From: Phytomonas francai
Lineage: Eukaryota; Euglenozoa; Kinetoplastea; Trypanosomatida; Trypanosomatidae
Length of the DNA stretch: 64,000 nucleotides
Assembly: GCA_001766655.1 (NCBI GenBank)
Contig: MJCC01000003.1
Coordinates: forward strand, 402,507-466,506
Direction: 5' to 3'
The first letter of the stretch is position 1; every line of letters begins with the position of its first letter. The position numbers and the translations under genes are program-made. Positions 21,290-31,373 of this stretch are shown here, one piece after another. Below the pieces are notes generated by a model. It worked only from the letters and a program-made list of their open reading frames with translations, was not told where the DNA came from and searched no databases.

Positions 21290-23036
21290 TCATCGGGAAC
21301 GAAGTTCCATACACGCCTCGTGTAGCCGATTCAGTTCCCCTTGCACATCGATCACAGAGCCTGTGAGTCGCTTGATCACACGCTCCAACCCGCCAAGCAG
21401 TCCCACCTGCTCCTCAAGAAGATTCTGTAGAGTCCTTTTCAACGCGCAAAACGCCTTGGCAGGGCGCCTCCGCGCCTGCACAGCAATCGTGAGCTCAAAA
21501 GGAAACCCCCACGGCGGCGGAGTGCCTTTCTGAACAAATGGGCGGAGGCAGTATCCAGGAAGCACCATACTCCTCCTCTGTAGTACCCTGTCCTCGTCTG
21601 TCGTTGTTTGGTCCTCCACCTTTTCTCCCTTCTCGTTGCCGTCTTTCACGCGGATCTCTTTATCAACCTCCTCCATCCACTCCAAACACACGCGTAGTGC
21701 ATTTTCCAAATTGGAGTTCTTGCTTCCATTACTGTTGGGATCATCGCTGATGGCGTTATTGTAAACGTCTCGCTCAAAATATGAGCGGAGCTCGTGAATC
21801 GTAGAGGAGGAGGCTTTTCCTAGGATCTCCCGCCAAAAGCGCACTACCGGCAGTGTGGGATGCCAAATTCGAACCACATCCTGCCTCTCGATAGTCAACA
21901 CCTTCGCGAGAACTCCCCGAATCCCCTCCCGCAAAGTTTCTACCAAAGAAGAAGAGTTATTATCCTCTCCTCCTCCCCCTGTTCCGCCCTCTTTTTCCCT
22001 CACGGGGGGGGATTCCTTCTACACGAATATCATACTCTAAGCTCCTGCTCAAATCCCCTGTCGTGGAAACGCGGAACAAGGGCGGCGGCTTGGGCCGCCC
22101 TAATGACTTTGCGCTCAGCTGTGGAAAGGCCATTTCCTTCATTCCCTTTTCTTTTTCCTCGTTCGTTAGCAATAGTTCGCGTGGGTGAAGAAACGCATGT
22201 TGGAGGAGCACCACCGGCGCGATACCGAGCGATGGGTGGAAGAAAAGATGCACTTCGATGAGGTGCTCTGCCCAGCAGTTATCGTCAATAATAAACGGGG
22301 GCTCGTAGAGAATTCGACGAGGCTTCGGAAAGCTATTGGGTAGAATAAACTCCACATGGTGCATCATCGCGTAAAAGACCGAGGGGCTTTTGACGTTTAC
22401 GCGAGGATCATTCGAGGTAATCGAAAGCCCCTCTGAGTGGTTTCCTTTTTCGGGTGTAGAAGAGGCCGGCGTTGGCTGCGCGCCGCTTTCGGTTTTAAAG
22501 CACTTACGCTGTGGGGCAGCCTGCAGAGAGCTTATTTCCTCCTCAATAATAAAATTGCCGCTGGAGGAGGTGGGTTGGCGTTTGTTTTTCTTTCCGCAGT
22601 GTTCTCCCTTTTCCCTTTCACCTTCTTCTTTCTTTTCTGTTTCTTTTCCTTCGGGTTCGTATTCCGCAGCCTGCTCAGCGGGAGAATTTGTCAAGGTGTG
22701 GTGAAGCCAGCGATAGAAGGCATCCTCGGCGGGATCGCTTCCATCGCGAATATAGCAATAACGGCGATGCGTAAAGCGATTTGCCATGATAGGTCTTTTT
22801 CCAGAAGACAATGAAGAAGAATGACAATTCGGACGGGTTTGCATCTTTGCAGTGACGTTATTTTCATCTCGAGGGCTTTTCCCGGGACTAAAAGGCTGTG
22901 GAAGGTGAAGGGGGATCGCTATGGTGCCTATGCAGACTGGAAACTGCAGGGAGCCGCTGTAAACCACGGGAAGCTTATCCACGTCGTGGTTTACCGCAGT
23001 AGTGGATGATGCAAACATTGGCGACGAAGCTGCCAT
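21290..23036 (-). CDS. YEATS-domain protein, frame shifted at a C8 run
   Basis: The first ATG (23034-23036) opens a frame that ends at 21960. It encodes a split YEATS domain: the first strand HRRYCYIRD near residue 82, an insertion of about 100 mostly charged residues, then the core with the FP-x-P-x-R segment, PPF and a conserved Trp (about residues 212-282). YEATS domains bind acylated or acetylated histone lysines in chromatin complexes. At 22004-22011 the coding strand has eight C. Beyond it a second frame (21290-22003, 237 codons) has no ATG of its own nearby. It encodes a charged helical region with a coiled-coil-like C-terminus, the usual tail of YEATS proteins. Seven C would join the two into one protein of about 580 residues. 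Sequencing error, a recent mutation or programmed frameshifting all remain possible. Confidence 0.7.
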
Positions 23037-23424
23037 TTCATCTATAAATAAAAAGATAATAATACAGGGATAAAGGCGACAGAGCAAAAGTAAATAGCGA
23101 AGGCTCCCCTCGTCGTTTTAACTCTATACACACGCAGGAGGTGTGTCTCCGAAACTATTGCTTTGACTAGTACGTCTATCCACTGCCTGTACCTTATTTC
23201 CAAAGCTAACCTGACGGTTGGAAAAAGTAGGGGGAATGAAAGAAAGAACGAAATGTAGTGGAATACCATTTCCAGCACCAACTGTAGACCCCTTTCAAAA
23301 AATAAATAAAAAGAATAGCATGCTACTATGACTTAATATACGTGCAAAACCATCTCGTAGATCGTTTTTTTTTGGTGCAAAAAAAAAGGGGAAAAACTAT
23401 CTTCATCACCCCCCTGCATTGCTG
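23037..23424. other. spacer
   Basis: Spacer between the broken hydrolase gene and the YEATS gene. A pyrimidine-rich tract and AG sit a few bases before the YEATS start on the minus strand. No gene was recognised. Confidence 0.55.
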
Positions 23425-24712
23425 TTAGACGCAGTAGGTACTATACAACTTTTCTACAAAAGCAACATACCTCTCTTGATCTTCCCGATTCCCAACCGCC
23501 ATACAGGGATGCCGAGAGTTTTCCAACATCAAAACTTCCACAGCGGGTATTTGATGCGAGACGAGGTGCGTGCGAAGTTGAGGGATGAGGGCCTGCGAGC
23601 AGCCATTCGGCACGCGCGAATCCCGTGCTGAGAGAACGAAGGTCACTGGGCACCGAAGATGAACCCGCTCCGGATCTTACGAATACGCCATCACCTCCGC
23701 ATTTTTTTCCACGATAATCGCAAAAGGAATTAAAAAACCACCTCGCCAAGGAAGGAAACCATGAAGAGGCTTGAATCACGTGCTCGAGTGTATCGAAAGG
23801 TGCTTCCAAGATGATTAAAGAAACATAGCCTGCTAAGTACAGAGAAAACTTGATCGAGGTGTAAAAACACGTCGTCGCGCCTCGACTGCAGCCAAAAAGC
23901 ACCAAATGCGTTTTTAAATTACGCGAAACCGTTAAAGAAGAAAGGGTTTCATCCTTTCCATAGTGTACTGTTGAGGATTGAGCATTGTCGGGAGGTGTAT
24001 GGATCGATTTCGCTTCGTTAGAGGTTTCTTGCGATCGCGCTCCAGTCTTTTCGACAGTGTGCTCTTCAATCCAACGTACTGCTCGCTTGATCTCTCGCAG
24101 AAAGCTCAGTTGATCGGTGAGCCCGCCTCTATTTGTTCGCCCGAATTCCGAGTAATCGAGCACCACAGGGCGATTCCCGAAATAAAAAGAAGCTAAAACC
24201 CCCTTGAGGATCAAAATCCAGTAAAACGGATTCCACAACGGCAGCAAACTTCGCACAAACGAGGAAAAAGAAGAACCACAGGATAAATAGAAAGGAAAAG
24301 GGAGGAGGTGCACAACCTCCGCTACCTCCGGTGAGGGCAGGATATTATGCAGAAGACGAACGCCAATGTGCGAGGTGACATGATATAATACCGGAGAATC
24401 TGTATTAATCATACTTTCCTCCTCATTTTCATTATCGATTGTAAAATTATTATCCTTTCTTTCCTTTTCAGCGTGCTTTTCTTCTTCTTCTTCTACCACA
24501 CGGCGCGAACATAGCCTTCGGAACGCGTTGTACAAGATCCTAAACGCGGAGTTCGATTCATGTCGGTTTCGGGATGCATTTAATCGATTTTTACTACGAT
24601 GGTAAGGATGATAGTTTCCCTTTTTAAGGCAGCTATTATCCAAAATACTAACGCCGTCTTCAGGGGCGGTATAGCGAGCAAGCTGCGCGCGGCCAGAGGC
24701 GTTGCCGGGCAT
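23425..24712 (-). pseudogene. alpha/beta-hydrolase-fold protein, reading frame broken
   Basis: From the ATG at 24710-24712 the frame encodes an alpha/beta-hydrolase-like protein. The nucleophile elbow G-C-S-R-G lies near 23885-23900 and is followed by the expected hydrophobic strand and LEAPFD. After about 23740 this frame becomes Ser/Gly/Cys-rich and unlike the family, although it stays open to 23441. The next frame holds a convincing C-terminus (23425-23676): a TFVLSARDSRVP segment supplying the acid residue and an SRHP segment supplying the histidine. The best transition is at or just before the T6 run near 23730. That frame also contains an in-frame TAA at 23677-23679. Two lesions therefore separate the Ser from the Asp and His of the triad. 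A real pseudogene is the simplest reading; two assembly errors are the alternative. Substrate unknown. Confidence 0.6.
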
Positions 24713-25196
24713 CGCCACCGTAAGAATATTTAAACGACGCTGCGGCTGCTATTCGTAAGGAATTCCACACATCAGCATAGCATTCATTTTTGCGAAAATG
24801 CGATCCGTTTGATGCCTGTTTTCTTTATTTTCGCATTTGGGAAATAGCTTGGCGAACATTTGATTTGTTTCCTTAACAAATGCAAGGCCTCATTTGTATC
24901 TTTCGCTTTATAAATGTTTTCATTTTATTTTAGTGGTGGTTGAAGTTTACTAAGGAAAGAGAGAGGGGTGGGGGTTGTAGGTAGAGGTTTACAACGCAAA
25001 TATACTGCAAGGACAAAATGATGCAAGAAAGACCAAAATTAAAAATATCCTACTTTTAGTGCTTGAAAATTGGGCTAAAGTGAAACACTCTCAACTGAGG
25101 AAGGAAACAATAACCTATTCCACCTCTCCCTCTCCTTTTTAAAAAGTCTCGGCTTTACGATCGACACACACTTTCTTCTCCCTTTTTTCCACCCCT
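24713..25196. other. AT-rich spacer
   Basis: Spacer of about 480 bases between the coiled-coil gene and the hydrolase gene. Nothing recognisable was seen. Confidence 0.6.
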
Positions 25197-26678
25197 TCAG
25201 TAAATTTCCTCAAAATCATCCAGAGCGGACAACGCGGATTGGATTTTATGGCGTTCGAGCTGATCCTCATTTGCGTTGTTTGGCTCCTCGCTCTCTCCCT
25301 CACCGCCCGACCTTGCCTTCCCCAACCCCTCCTCCTCGCTCTCGGAGTCGTCGCTGATGCCCAGGGGCCCTTGAATCAGGCTCCGGAGCCTTCCGGCGGC
25401 CCCGGGGAGGTCCGGACGGGGCTCCCCCGTGGGCTTCGCGTTCGGACTCGCGTCCGGGGCGGCGAATCCGAGGTCGATGAGGTCGCGCCCCTCGTTCGGG
25501 CCGATGCCGATGACCGCCATCAGCTGTTTGGCCCGCGCGGCCGCCTGCTCGCGCGCGAGGGCGTCGAGTTTCGCCAAAATCGGGTCGATCCGCGCGCGGA
25601 AGGCGAGGTAGCCGTCAAGGACCTCCTCGACCTGCCCGCGCAGGAGCTCGCCCGCCTCCGGCGTGAGAAAGGCCGGGAGAAACGGAATTTCGTACCCCGC
25701 AAGCGCGCGCGAGGACGGCAACGGCGCGGCCCCCCCGGCCTCCCCCTCCGTCTCGCAGGCCGCGGGGCTCGTGGTCGCCCTCACGGGTTCGCATTTCGAA
25801 CCCGGCCCTCGCGCGTTTGCCCTCTCGGGGGGGCCCGCCGCGCACAGCGAAAAGGTTGCCGCGTATTCAGACTCCTTCGAAAACATCTCCTGCCAGAGTT
25901 CCAATAACGGCACCAGGATGGTCACCATCTCCCCTTCCAACGCCTCGCATTTGGCGAGTTTTTGCTCTAAAGGCTCCATTAACTGTTCTTGTCGTTGTAA
26001 ATCTTCCTGCAGGAGGCTTAGGCGCGTTTGCTTTGCGATTCGCTCGCGTTGTTGGGCGATCGACGCGCAGTGCTCCTCGCCTTCTTTTTGCGCACTGCGA
26101 AGGACTTTCTGCATATTTGCGAAGGCGGCCGAGCGGAGTAAACCCCCAAAACCCCGTCGATTAGCAGGTTTATTCGAGGTGCCAACAATAGAATTAGAGG
26201 AAGAGGAAGTTGCATCCGCTTGTTTCGTCCCCTCCCTCTTCTCTTCTTCTCCCCCCCTTTCTACTTCCACCTTGGGCCTCTTGGCGTCAGCTTCGTTCTG
26301 TTCCTGAGTGCTTCGTCCGCTTTCACGATTCTTATTCGCATCTTGCGCGTGTCGCGTTCCTTTAGGATTTAAATATTCTTCAATCTCTGCTCGTTCGCGA
26401 GTTAAACGCACGACAAGATTTCGCAGGGATTCATACCCATGCCGCACCGCTCGCGTACTGCGTCGGATGATGGAATACTTCCGCACTTGCTGTCCAACGT
26501 GTTTGCTAAAAAGCCGACGTTGAAAGCCTGTTAAAGGTTCCGGATAATCTGCGTGAAGATCCAAAAGATCGCCAGGGGCTTTGTTTAAGAAGTCGGAACC
26601 CCAAAGAGGCCCCTCACTAAGAGAAGGAATCGGTACATCCCTCCTCCCGCTCTCCATGTAGTTGATATCAGACTCCAT
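25197..26678 (-). CDS. coiled-coil protein, function unknown
   Basis: A 493-residue hydrophilic protein begins at the ATG at 26676-26678; a second in-frame ATG follows seven codons later. The N-terminal 110 residues are basic and probably helical. A disordered Lys/Glu/Ser segment follows. Residues about 190-270 form a Gln/Glu/Leu-rich coiled coil. The GC-rich C-terminal half has further helices around residues 320-385, then an acidic Ser/Glu-rich stretch and a short conserved-looking C-terminal peptide ending EEIY. There is no signal peptide, membrane span or catalytic motif. No family was recognised. A cytoskeletal or trafficking scaffold would fit the layout but is not demonstrated. Confidence 0.8.
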   Translation of the reverse strand: MESDINYMESGRRDVPIPSLSEGPLWGSDFLNKAPGDLLDLHADYPEPLTGFQRRLFSKHVGQQVRKYSIIRRSTRAVRHGYESLRNLVVRLTRERAEIEEYLNPKGTRHAQDANKNRESGRSTQEQNEADAKRPKVEVERGGEEEKREGTKQADATSSSSNSIVGTSNKPANRRGFGGLLRSAAFANMQKVLRSAQKEGEEHCASIAQQRERIAKQTRLSLLQEDLQRQEQLMEPLEQKLAKCEALEGEMVTILVPLLELWQEMFSKESEYAATFSLCAAGPPERANARGPGSKCEPVRATTSPAACETEGEAGGAAPLPSSRALAGYEIPFLPAFLTPEAGELLRGQVEEVLDGYLAFRARIDPILAKLDALAREQAAARAKQLMAVIGIGPNEGRDLIDLGFAAPDASPNAKPTGEPRPDLPGAAGRLRSLIQGPLGISDDSESEEEGLGKARSGGEGESEEPNNANEDQLERHKIQSALSALDDFEEIY

Positions 26679-27976
26679 TCTCCTCTTCTCCAGTTAACCG
26701 CCGTCAATGTTTTCCTAGATATGTGTAAGTATCTAAGTAATTATATACCCACCGTACTTGGAAGGTGAGAGAATATGTAGACTCTAGCAACAAAACAGAT
26801 GAAAGAGGAATGAAGCTATTTAAGCAAAGGAAGAAAACACTTTTTAACAGGTGTTTTTTCTTTGTTTTATTTTGAATCAAAAAGATTTTGTATTTTTATT
26901 GCTGACAATAAACTAATGAACCAATAGATGCTTCAGGCAAGATATTCATGGAAAGTTGTATCCATTACCATAGAAAGTCAGGAAAATCATAAAATATATG
27001 CCTTTCCTTTATTTTTCCCAAAATAAGGAGATGGCAAAACAGTTTCTCTCTCTCTCTCTCTCTCGCGCTATATATATATATATATAGCTTAAACCACAAT
27101 ACTTCTATTCATCCTAATTATAATCAATAATTAAAGGTAAATTCAAATATTCGAGACATTCTTTAATTATGTTTAGCGATGTTTTTTTTTAAAAGTATGT
27201 ACTAAAAGGTTTGTTTTGATTCTTTGTTAGTAAGATCGTTCTATGCGCTGCTACAACCTTTTTTAAAGAAGAAAGTTCCTCTTGTAAGTGGAGAGGCTCT
27301 CATGAGTTTGATCGATTCTTTCACTCTCACGTATTTCGCTTTTTCCCATATCTTTATTTCAGTTGATTTGTTTTTATCAATACTAATTTGCTCGCAAAAA
27401 CCATACAACTTTCGACTATCAAAAGGACCCTCATTGCATCCACTCGCAGTTTATTTTTGGCACACGGCCAAGAAGTACAAAAATACAAGTAAAAAGTCGT
27501 CTTGAATGAGCATGTCCAATCCTTAAAATCTACTAGGAGTCATCAATAAAATTTATCGTCGACAAATAAAAAAAGAGTTCAAAAAAATTACTATGTATCC
27601 CATACATTTTGCTTCCTCATCAGATCAAATAATTTACCGTATGAAAAGTAAGCAGCTCTCCCCCCGCCCACCCTCCCTAAAAAAAAAAAAAGAAAAAACA
27701 CATGTAGAGAGAGGCGTTAGCACTAGGGTATAGAATCACAAGAGAAGTGTAACAGTATTCTTTTCATCCTGTTACGCTCAAGTTACACGGAGAAGAGGGA
27801 AAGGGGAACAGGGAATTATACGTCACCCGTATCCAGTCGTTTTCGCTGCTTAGCAAAAGATTAAAGCAATATGGGTCGAAGTTACAGTTCATATCGCCTC
27901 AAAATACATAACATCAAAGCCAAGATCATGTTCAAAATTATCTTTACACATTTCGCTACTGTTTTGTTTGTTCGAT
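26679..27976. other. AT-rich spacer with CT and TA repeats
   Basis: A spacer of about 1.3 kb. It carries a CT run (27044-27064) directly followed by a TA run (27069-27086). On the minus strand these read as GA then TA repeats. An A-run with flanking C-runs lies at 27661-27700. No gene was recognised. Confidence 0.6.
27044..27086. repeat. CT repeat followed by TA repeat
   Basis: A CT run (27044-27064), a short CG step and a TA run (27069-27086). Confidence 0.9.
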
Positions 27977-28459
27977 CTAGGAACAAACGTCTACTTGGGT
28001 GGGGCCCGTGTTGTTCGCGTCGTCTTCATCGCGATACCACTCATTTGTGTCGGAATCATACCACATCTCGGTACTCGGATCGAAGAATTGCCGGCTGGGC
28101 GGGTGGTAGTAGAGGTTCTCCATCGCAGAGTAGTAGTACGGCGTCCCCTCCGTCCGAATCCAAACCCCTTTGGGCAGAGGAAGCTGCGCATTTTCGTCCA
28201 CTTCCATGGCAGAGGCGCTGGTGGTGCTCGCGCGGGTGGGCTCCCTCGCGGGGGCCGGCAGGGACTCCTCGAGGTTCGCCGCCGCCGCCGTCCTCGCCCC
28301 GGCTCCCGCGCGCCCTTCCGGCGAGGAAACGCTGAATTCGGCCGCGTTCGGCCGAGGCTCGGCCTCGTCGGCGGTGACATAGGGCGCGTCCTGCCAAGAC
28401 TGCGGCTTCTCCGTGCTCTGAACCCTCGCCGGCGTCGCCTTCGACGATTTACAGCCCAT
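27977..28459 (-). CDS. small OCRE-like protein with N-myristoylation signal
   Basis: A 160-residue protein starts at the ATG at 28457-28459. The N-terminus MGCKSSK is a textbook signal for N-myristoylation at Gly2, with Cys3 available for palmitoylation, so a membrane-anchored protein is likely. The middle is disordered and Ala/Glu/Pro-rich. The C-terminal 60 residues hold spaced aromatic repeats (YYYSAMENLYYHPPS, FFDPSTEMWYDSDTNEWY) that match the octamer-repeat (OCRE) pattern. OCRE domains are known mainly from RNA-processing proteins and bind proline-rich ligands. An OCRE-like module on a lipid-anchored protein would be unusual; the WW family is a weaker alternative. The gene is short but GC-rich and well isolated. 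Confidence 0.7.
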   Translation of the reverse strand: MGCKSSKATPARVQSTEKPQSWQDAPYVTADEAEPRPNAAEFSVSSPEGRAGAGARTAAAANLEESLPAPAREPTRASTTSASAMEVDENAQLPLPKGVWIRTEGTPYYYSAMENLYYHPPSRQFFDPSTEMWYDSDTNEWYRDEDDANNTGPTQVDVCS

Positions 28460-28949
28460 CCTCCTCTCGCGTTGGGTTGTGCTTACGTGTGGGCTTCTTT
28501 TCTTCTGTGGGGGTCCCCTTTTTCCTCCTTATTTATCTCCTTTTTTTTTGTGTGTGTGTGGGCGTGTGTGTTTTGGGTTGGCTGTTTTGGATGGCCTGTC
28601 AGAAATCGGGTTGGTCTTTCGAATCGAATTGGAACACGCAGGTAGAAAGAAAAACCGCGAATATCTAAGGAACAATAACTGGGTTGGGAAAAAATCCTAC
28701 AAGATACTTCCAGTAAGGGAGACAAGAAAAACAAAAAGGGAAAAAAGAAAAGGAACCAAAGGGGGGAAATACAAACACAATCCTCTTTTTGTTAACATGA
28801 CAGCTTCCCCCTCTCCCCCCTCCGACTCATTCGAGTTGTTCTCTGAGCATTTCACTATGACAAAGTGCATGTTGAAATACATATCTTCTCGATAATATGT
28901 CAAACCAATCTCGGGAATAATAATAATGATAATAATAATATATAATGCG
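28460..28949. other. spacer
   Basis: Spacer between the prenyltransferase gene and the OCRE-like gene. It holds a TG run at about 28550-28570 and a purine-rich stretch on the plus strand. No gene was recognised. Confidence 0.6.
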
Positions 28950-30737
28950 TCACACATCACCTTTTTCCCCTCCCTTGTTAGTCTTCCATTTCAATGCTAC
29001 CGCAAGCAGATCATCGTACATTCCTTTCCTCAGGGGATCCACAGGCACGAGATGCGCATGCAGCTGCTCAAAGCACCACAACATAAGCTCAATATTAAGC
29101 TCCTCTCCATCCTCCTCATTGCTTTGATCATGATAATAACTCTTGTCATGATGGTCATTTTCATTAGCATTATCCCTTCTACCTTCATTATCCACGGCAT
29201 TATAGTTAAAAACCTTTCTCGAAGTGTGCGCGATATAGGACTGTAGTTTACGAGCACTTTTACTTGTCGTTATTGGTATTTCTTTTTCCTCACCCTGTGC
29301 TTTTTTAAAAAGCCGAGCAAAATTAGAGAGTAAAAAGTGGTAGGGTAGGTAGCAGGCATCATCTTCGCCGAGCCTCCTTTCCTCGACTAGAATATCGATC
29401 GTTACGCGCACGAGAATGTCAACGAAATCCCCACAACACCCTCGTAGCATCCCCCACGTAGGGCTCGAATATAAGGTTGAGGATTTCAACAATTCCGCAT
29501 TCGCTTCGACGAAAGCGGGGCGCAGGAACGGCTCGTAAAGCTCAAAAACTTCCCTCACAAAAGGTGCATAAAACCACGCCGCCTGATCGTTGGGATCGCA
29601 GTAAATCGCCTGCACGAGTAAATCTAAATCTTGCACGAGATGATCGAGTAAATGCCGCGATAAAACCCGCAAAGATGCCGAAATTGCGGACTTGGGAGGG
29701 GTTTCGGAAGAGTCTGACAAGGGAAGCCATGCCGGGCGCTTCTGAGAAGAGCTAGCATGAATACGGTTGCTATTAGAATCATTACCAATCTCACTGCTAA
29801 AAGCTTCGGGAGAAAGCAGGCCGCTATGGTCATGACGGCGAAGGGCAGCCTGCAGTGTAATCGCGCGCTGATGCCAGGCGCTATAATTGGAAAAGTTTCG
29901 ACAAATCACGGCCTTTGTGAAGCGTATTTCGGCAGCCTCCGATGAGGAAAAAAGTTCCACGCTATTTTCGTCCATATTTGACGAACAAGAATGCACTTGC
30001 AGAGGAGAGGCAAGGATATTGTATGGCCTCTGTAGCATAGCAAAAACTCCCCGGCGATGGTTCCACGCGTGGAAGTTACGCTCATCCAGCAACAGCAACC
30101 TCTCACACTCTTCTTTTTCCTTTTCAAGAACTTTAGCGAGAAATGTTGAATACAGCCGTCTTTCCTCGCCTTCAGCGCGCATAGGCAATGAATCATCCTT
30201 ATTTGTAGCCGAAACTTCCTCCCCCTCCTGGGGAGCGTCTCGAGCATTTTCAGAACCTTTTTCTCCGCTATCATTACTTGTTGCCGTGTTACCTTGAGCT
30301 ACCTGATGTCGCTTTACGGAAGCTTCCTCCTCGTCGGCAAGTGATGCTAAACGTTCAAAGATCCAGTGTCTGTGGACAAAAGCCGCGTAAATTTTGAAAT
30401 CTTTCTGTAAAATAGCGCTGTTTAGTTTTAATTCTTCGCGGAGCCACTCCAGAGGGGTTTTGTTTTCTCCATTACCGTCTAAATTTTCCTTCTTTTCCTC
30501 AGTGGCGTTTTTGAATAAGTGCTCAAGTATTTCCCTTTCGTAATTATAAAAGGTATAGGCCTCAGGAATCTCCAGAAGTAGCTTTCGATTCTCGTGGAGC
30601 GCGTCGACGGTGAATTTTTTCGCGCGGTAGTCTGCCATGAGCGCCTGATAAAGCTCCCCCTTCTTTCGCTCGTCATCCTCACGAGCTTTCTTAGCTTCGT
30701 TGGTTTCCCTTTGCTTTATTTTGGGCTGATCATGCAT
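28950..30737 (-). CDS. Rab geranylgeranyltransferase alpha subunit-like protein
   Basis: From the first ATG (30735-30737) this is a 595-residue protein with protein prenyltransferase alpha repeats. Clear repeats are DERNFHAWNHRR and NFSNYSAWHQR, with more divergent ones at the N-terminus (AYTFYNYER, and one with HRHWIFER) and C-terminus (DPNDQAAWFY). The start, with its K-Q-R-E and L-Y-Q-A-L elements, resembles the alpha subunit of Rab geranylgeranyltransferase (Bet4) more than farnesyltransferase. The enzyme attaches geranylgeranyl groups to C-terminal cysteines of Rab proteins, with a beta subunit holding the catalytic zinc. Charged low-complexity insertions separate the repeats and make the protein longer than the roughly 330-residue yeast form. 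Farnesyltransferase alpha is the main alternative. Confidence 0.8.
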   Translation of the reverse strand: MHDQPKIKQRETNEAKKAREDDERKKGELYQALMADYRAKKFTVDALHENRKLLLEIPEAYTFYNYEREILEHLFKNATEEKKENLDGNGENKTPLEWLREELKLNSAILQKDFKIYAAFVHRHWIFERLASLADEEEASVKRHQVAQGNTATSNDSGEKGSENARDAPQEGEEVSATNKDDSLPMRAEGEERRLYSTFLAKVLEKEKEECERLLLLDERNFHAWNHRRGVFAMLQRPYNILASPLQVHSCSSNMDENSVELFSSSEAAEIRFTKAVICRNFSNYSAWHQRAITLQAALRRHDHSGLLSPEAFSSEIGNDSNSNRIHASSSQKRPAWLPLSDSSETPPKSAISASLRVLSRHLLDHLVQDLDLLVQAIYCDPNDQAAWFYAPFVREVFELYEPFLRPAFVEANAELLKSSTLYSSPTWGMLRGCCGDFVDILVRVTIDILVEERRLGEDDACYLPYHFLLSNFARLFKKAQGEEKEIPITTSKSARKLQSYIAHTSRKVFNYNAVDNEGRRDNANENDHHDKSYYHDQSNEEDGEELNIELMLWCFEQLHAHLVPVDPLRKGMYDDLLAVALKWKTNKGGEKGDV

Positions 30738-31075
30738 TTTGTGTTTCAAAATTCTTAAAAGGCTATGCCTTCGTATGGATCTAATAAATTCACTAGAAAA
30801 ACGATTTCACAAGAGAAGGTATTTCATTATTTTAAAAAATGATATACGAAAAGAGCAGCATAATTATATAGAGATCCTTTTTTTTCTTGTAAACAACCGA
30901 GCTCAATGCGGAACACTCAGATTGATGGTTATAATCTCAAAGCGAGTTTATTTATGTGATAATGTTCATACGCAATACATTTCCAAAAGTCAGTTGTTAC
31001 AAAATAGAAAGTATGATTGTCCAAAGGATGTTTATCTGAATTAGAGAAGTTTTTTTTCCATATCCATATATATCC

Positions 31076-31109
<34 letters not shown>

Positions 31110-31373
31110 GGGAATAAGCTGATAGGTTTTAAAATAGAGAGACAATGTATTACCATCTTAATGTGGCAAGTGCTTTTTCGCTTTCAAAAAAGTAACCCCT
31201 TCCATTTTCCACTCTTATTAGCCCATATCATTATTTATTTTTCTTTTTTTACCTCTCAAGCTTTGCGAGTGTAATAAATAATAGTTATAATAGCATCATG
31301 CATGATTCCCTCCCCCCCCCCCCCCCCTGTGTCTCCACATAATATTCCTTCACACCAAGGAAGAATGAGGGGT
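30738..31373. other. AT-rich spacer with TA repeat and C16 run
   Basis: Spacer between the Ca2+-ATPase stop and the prenyltransferase start. It contains a TA run at about 31078-31103 and a plus-strand C16 run at 31312-31327, which is a G16 run in the ATPase 3' region on the coding strand. No gene was recognised. Confidence 0.6.
31312..31327. repeat. C16 run (G16 on the coding strand)
   Basis: Homopolymer about 45 bases past the stop codon of the Ca2+-ATPase gene. Confidence 0.9.

Noticed and set aside
23677..23679. TAA read as a sense codon (stop reassignment as in Blastocrithidia)
   Set aside because: The other long genes in the window run for hundreds to over a thousand codons without in-frame stops, so one TAA in an already broken gene is better explained as a lesion.
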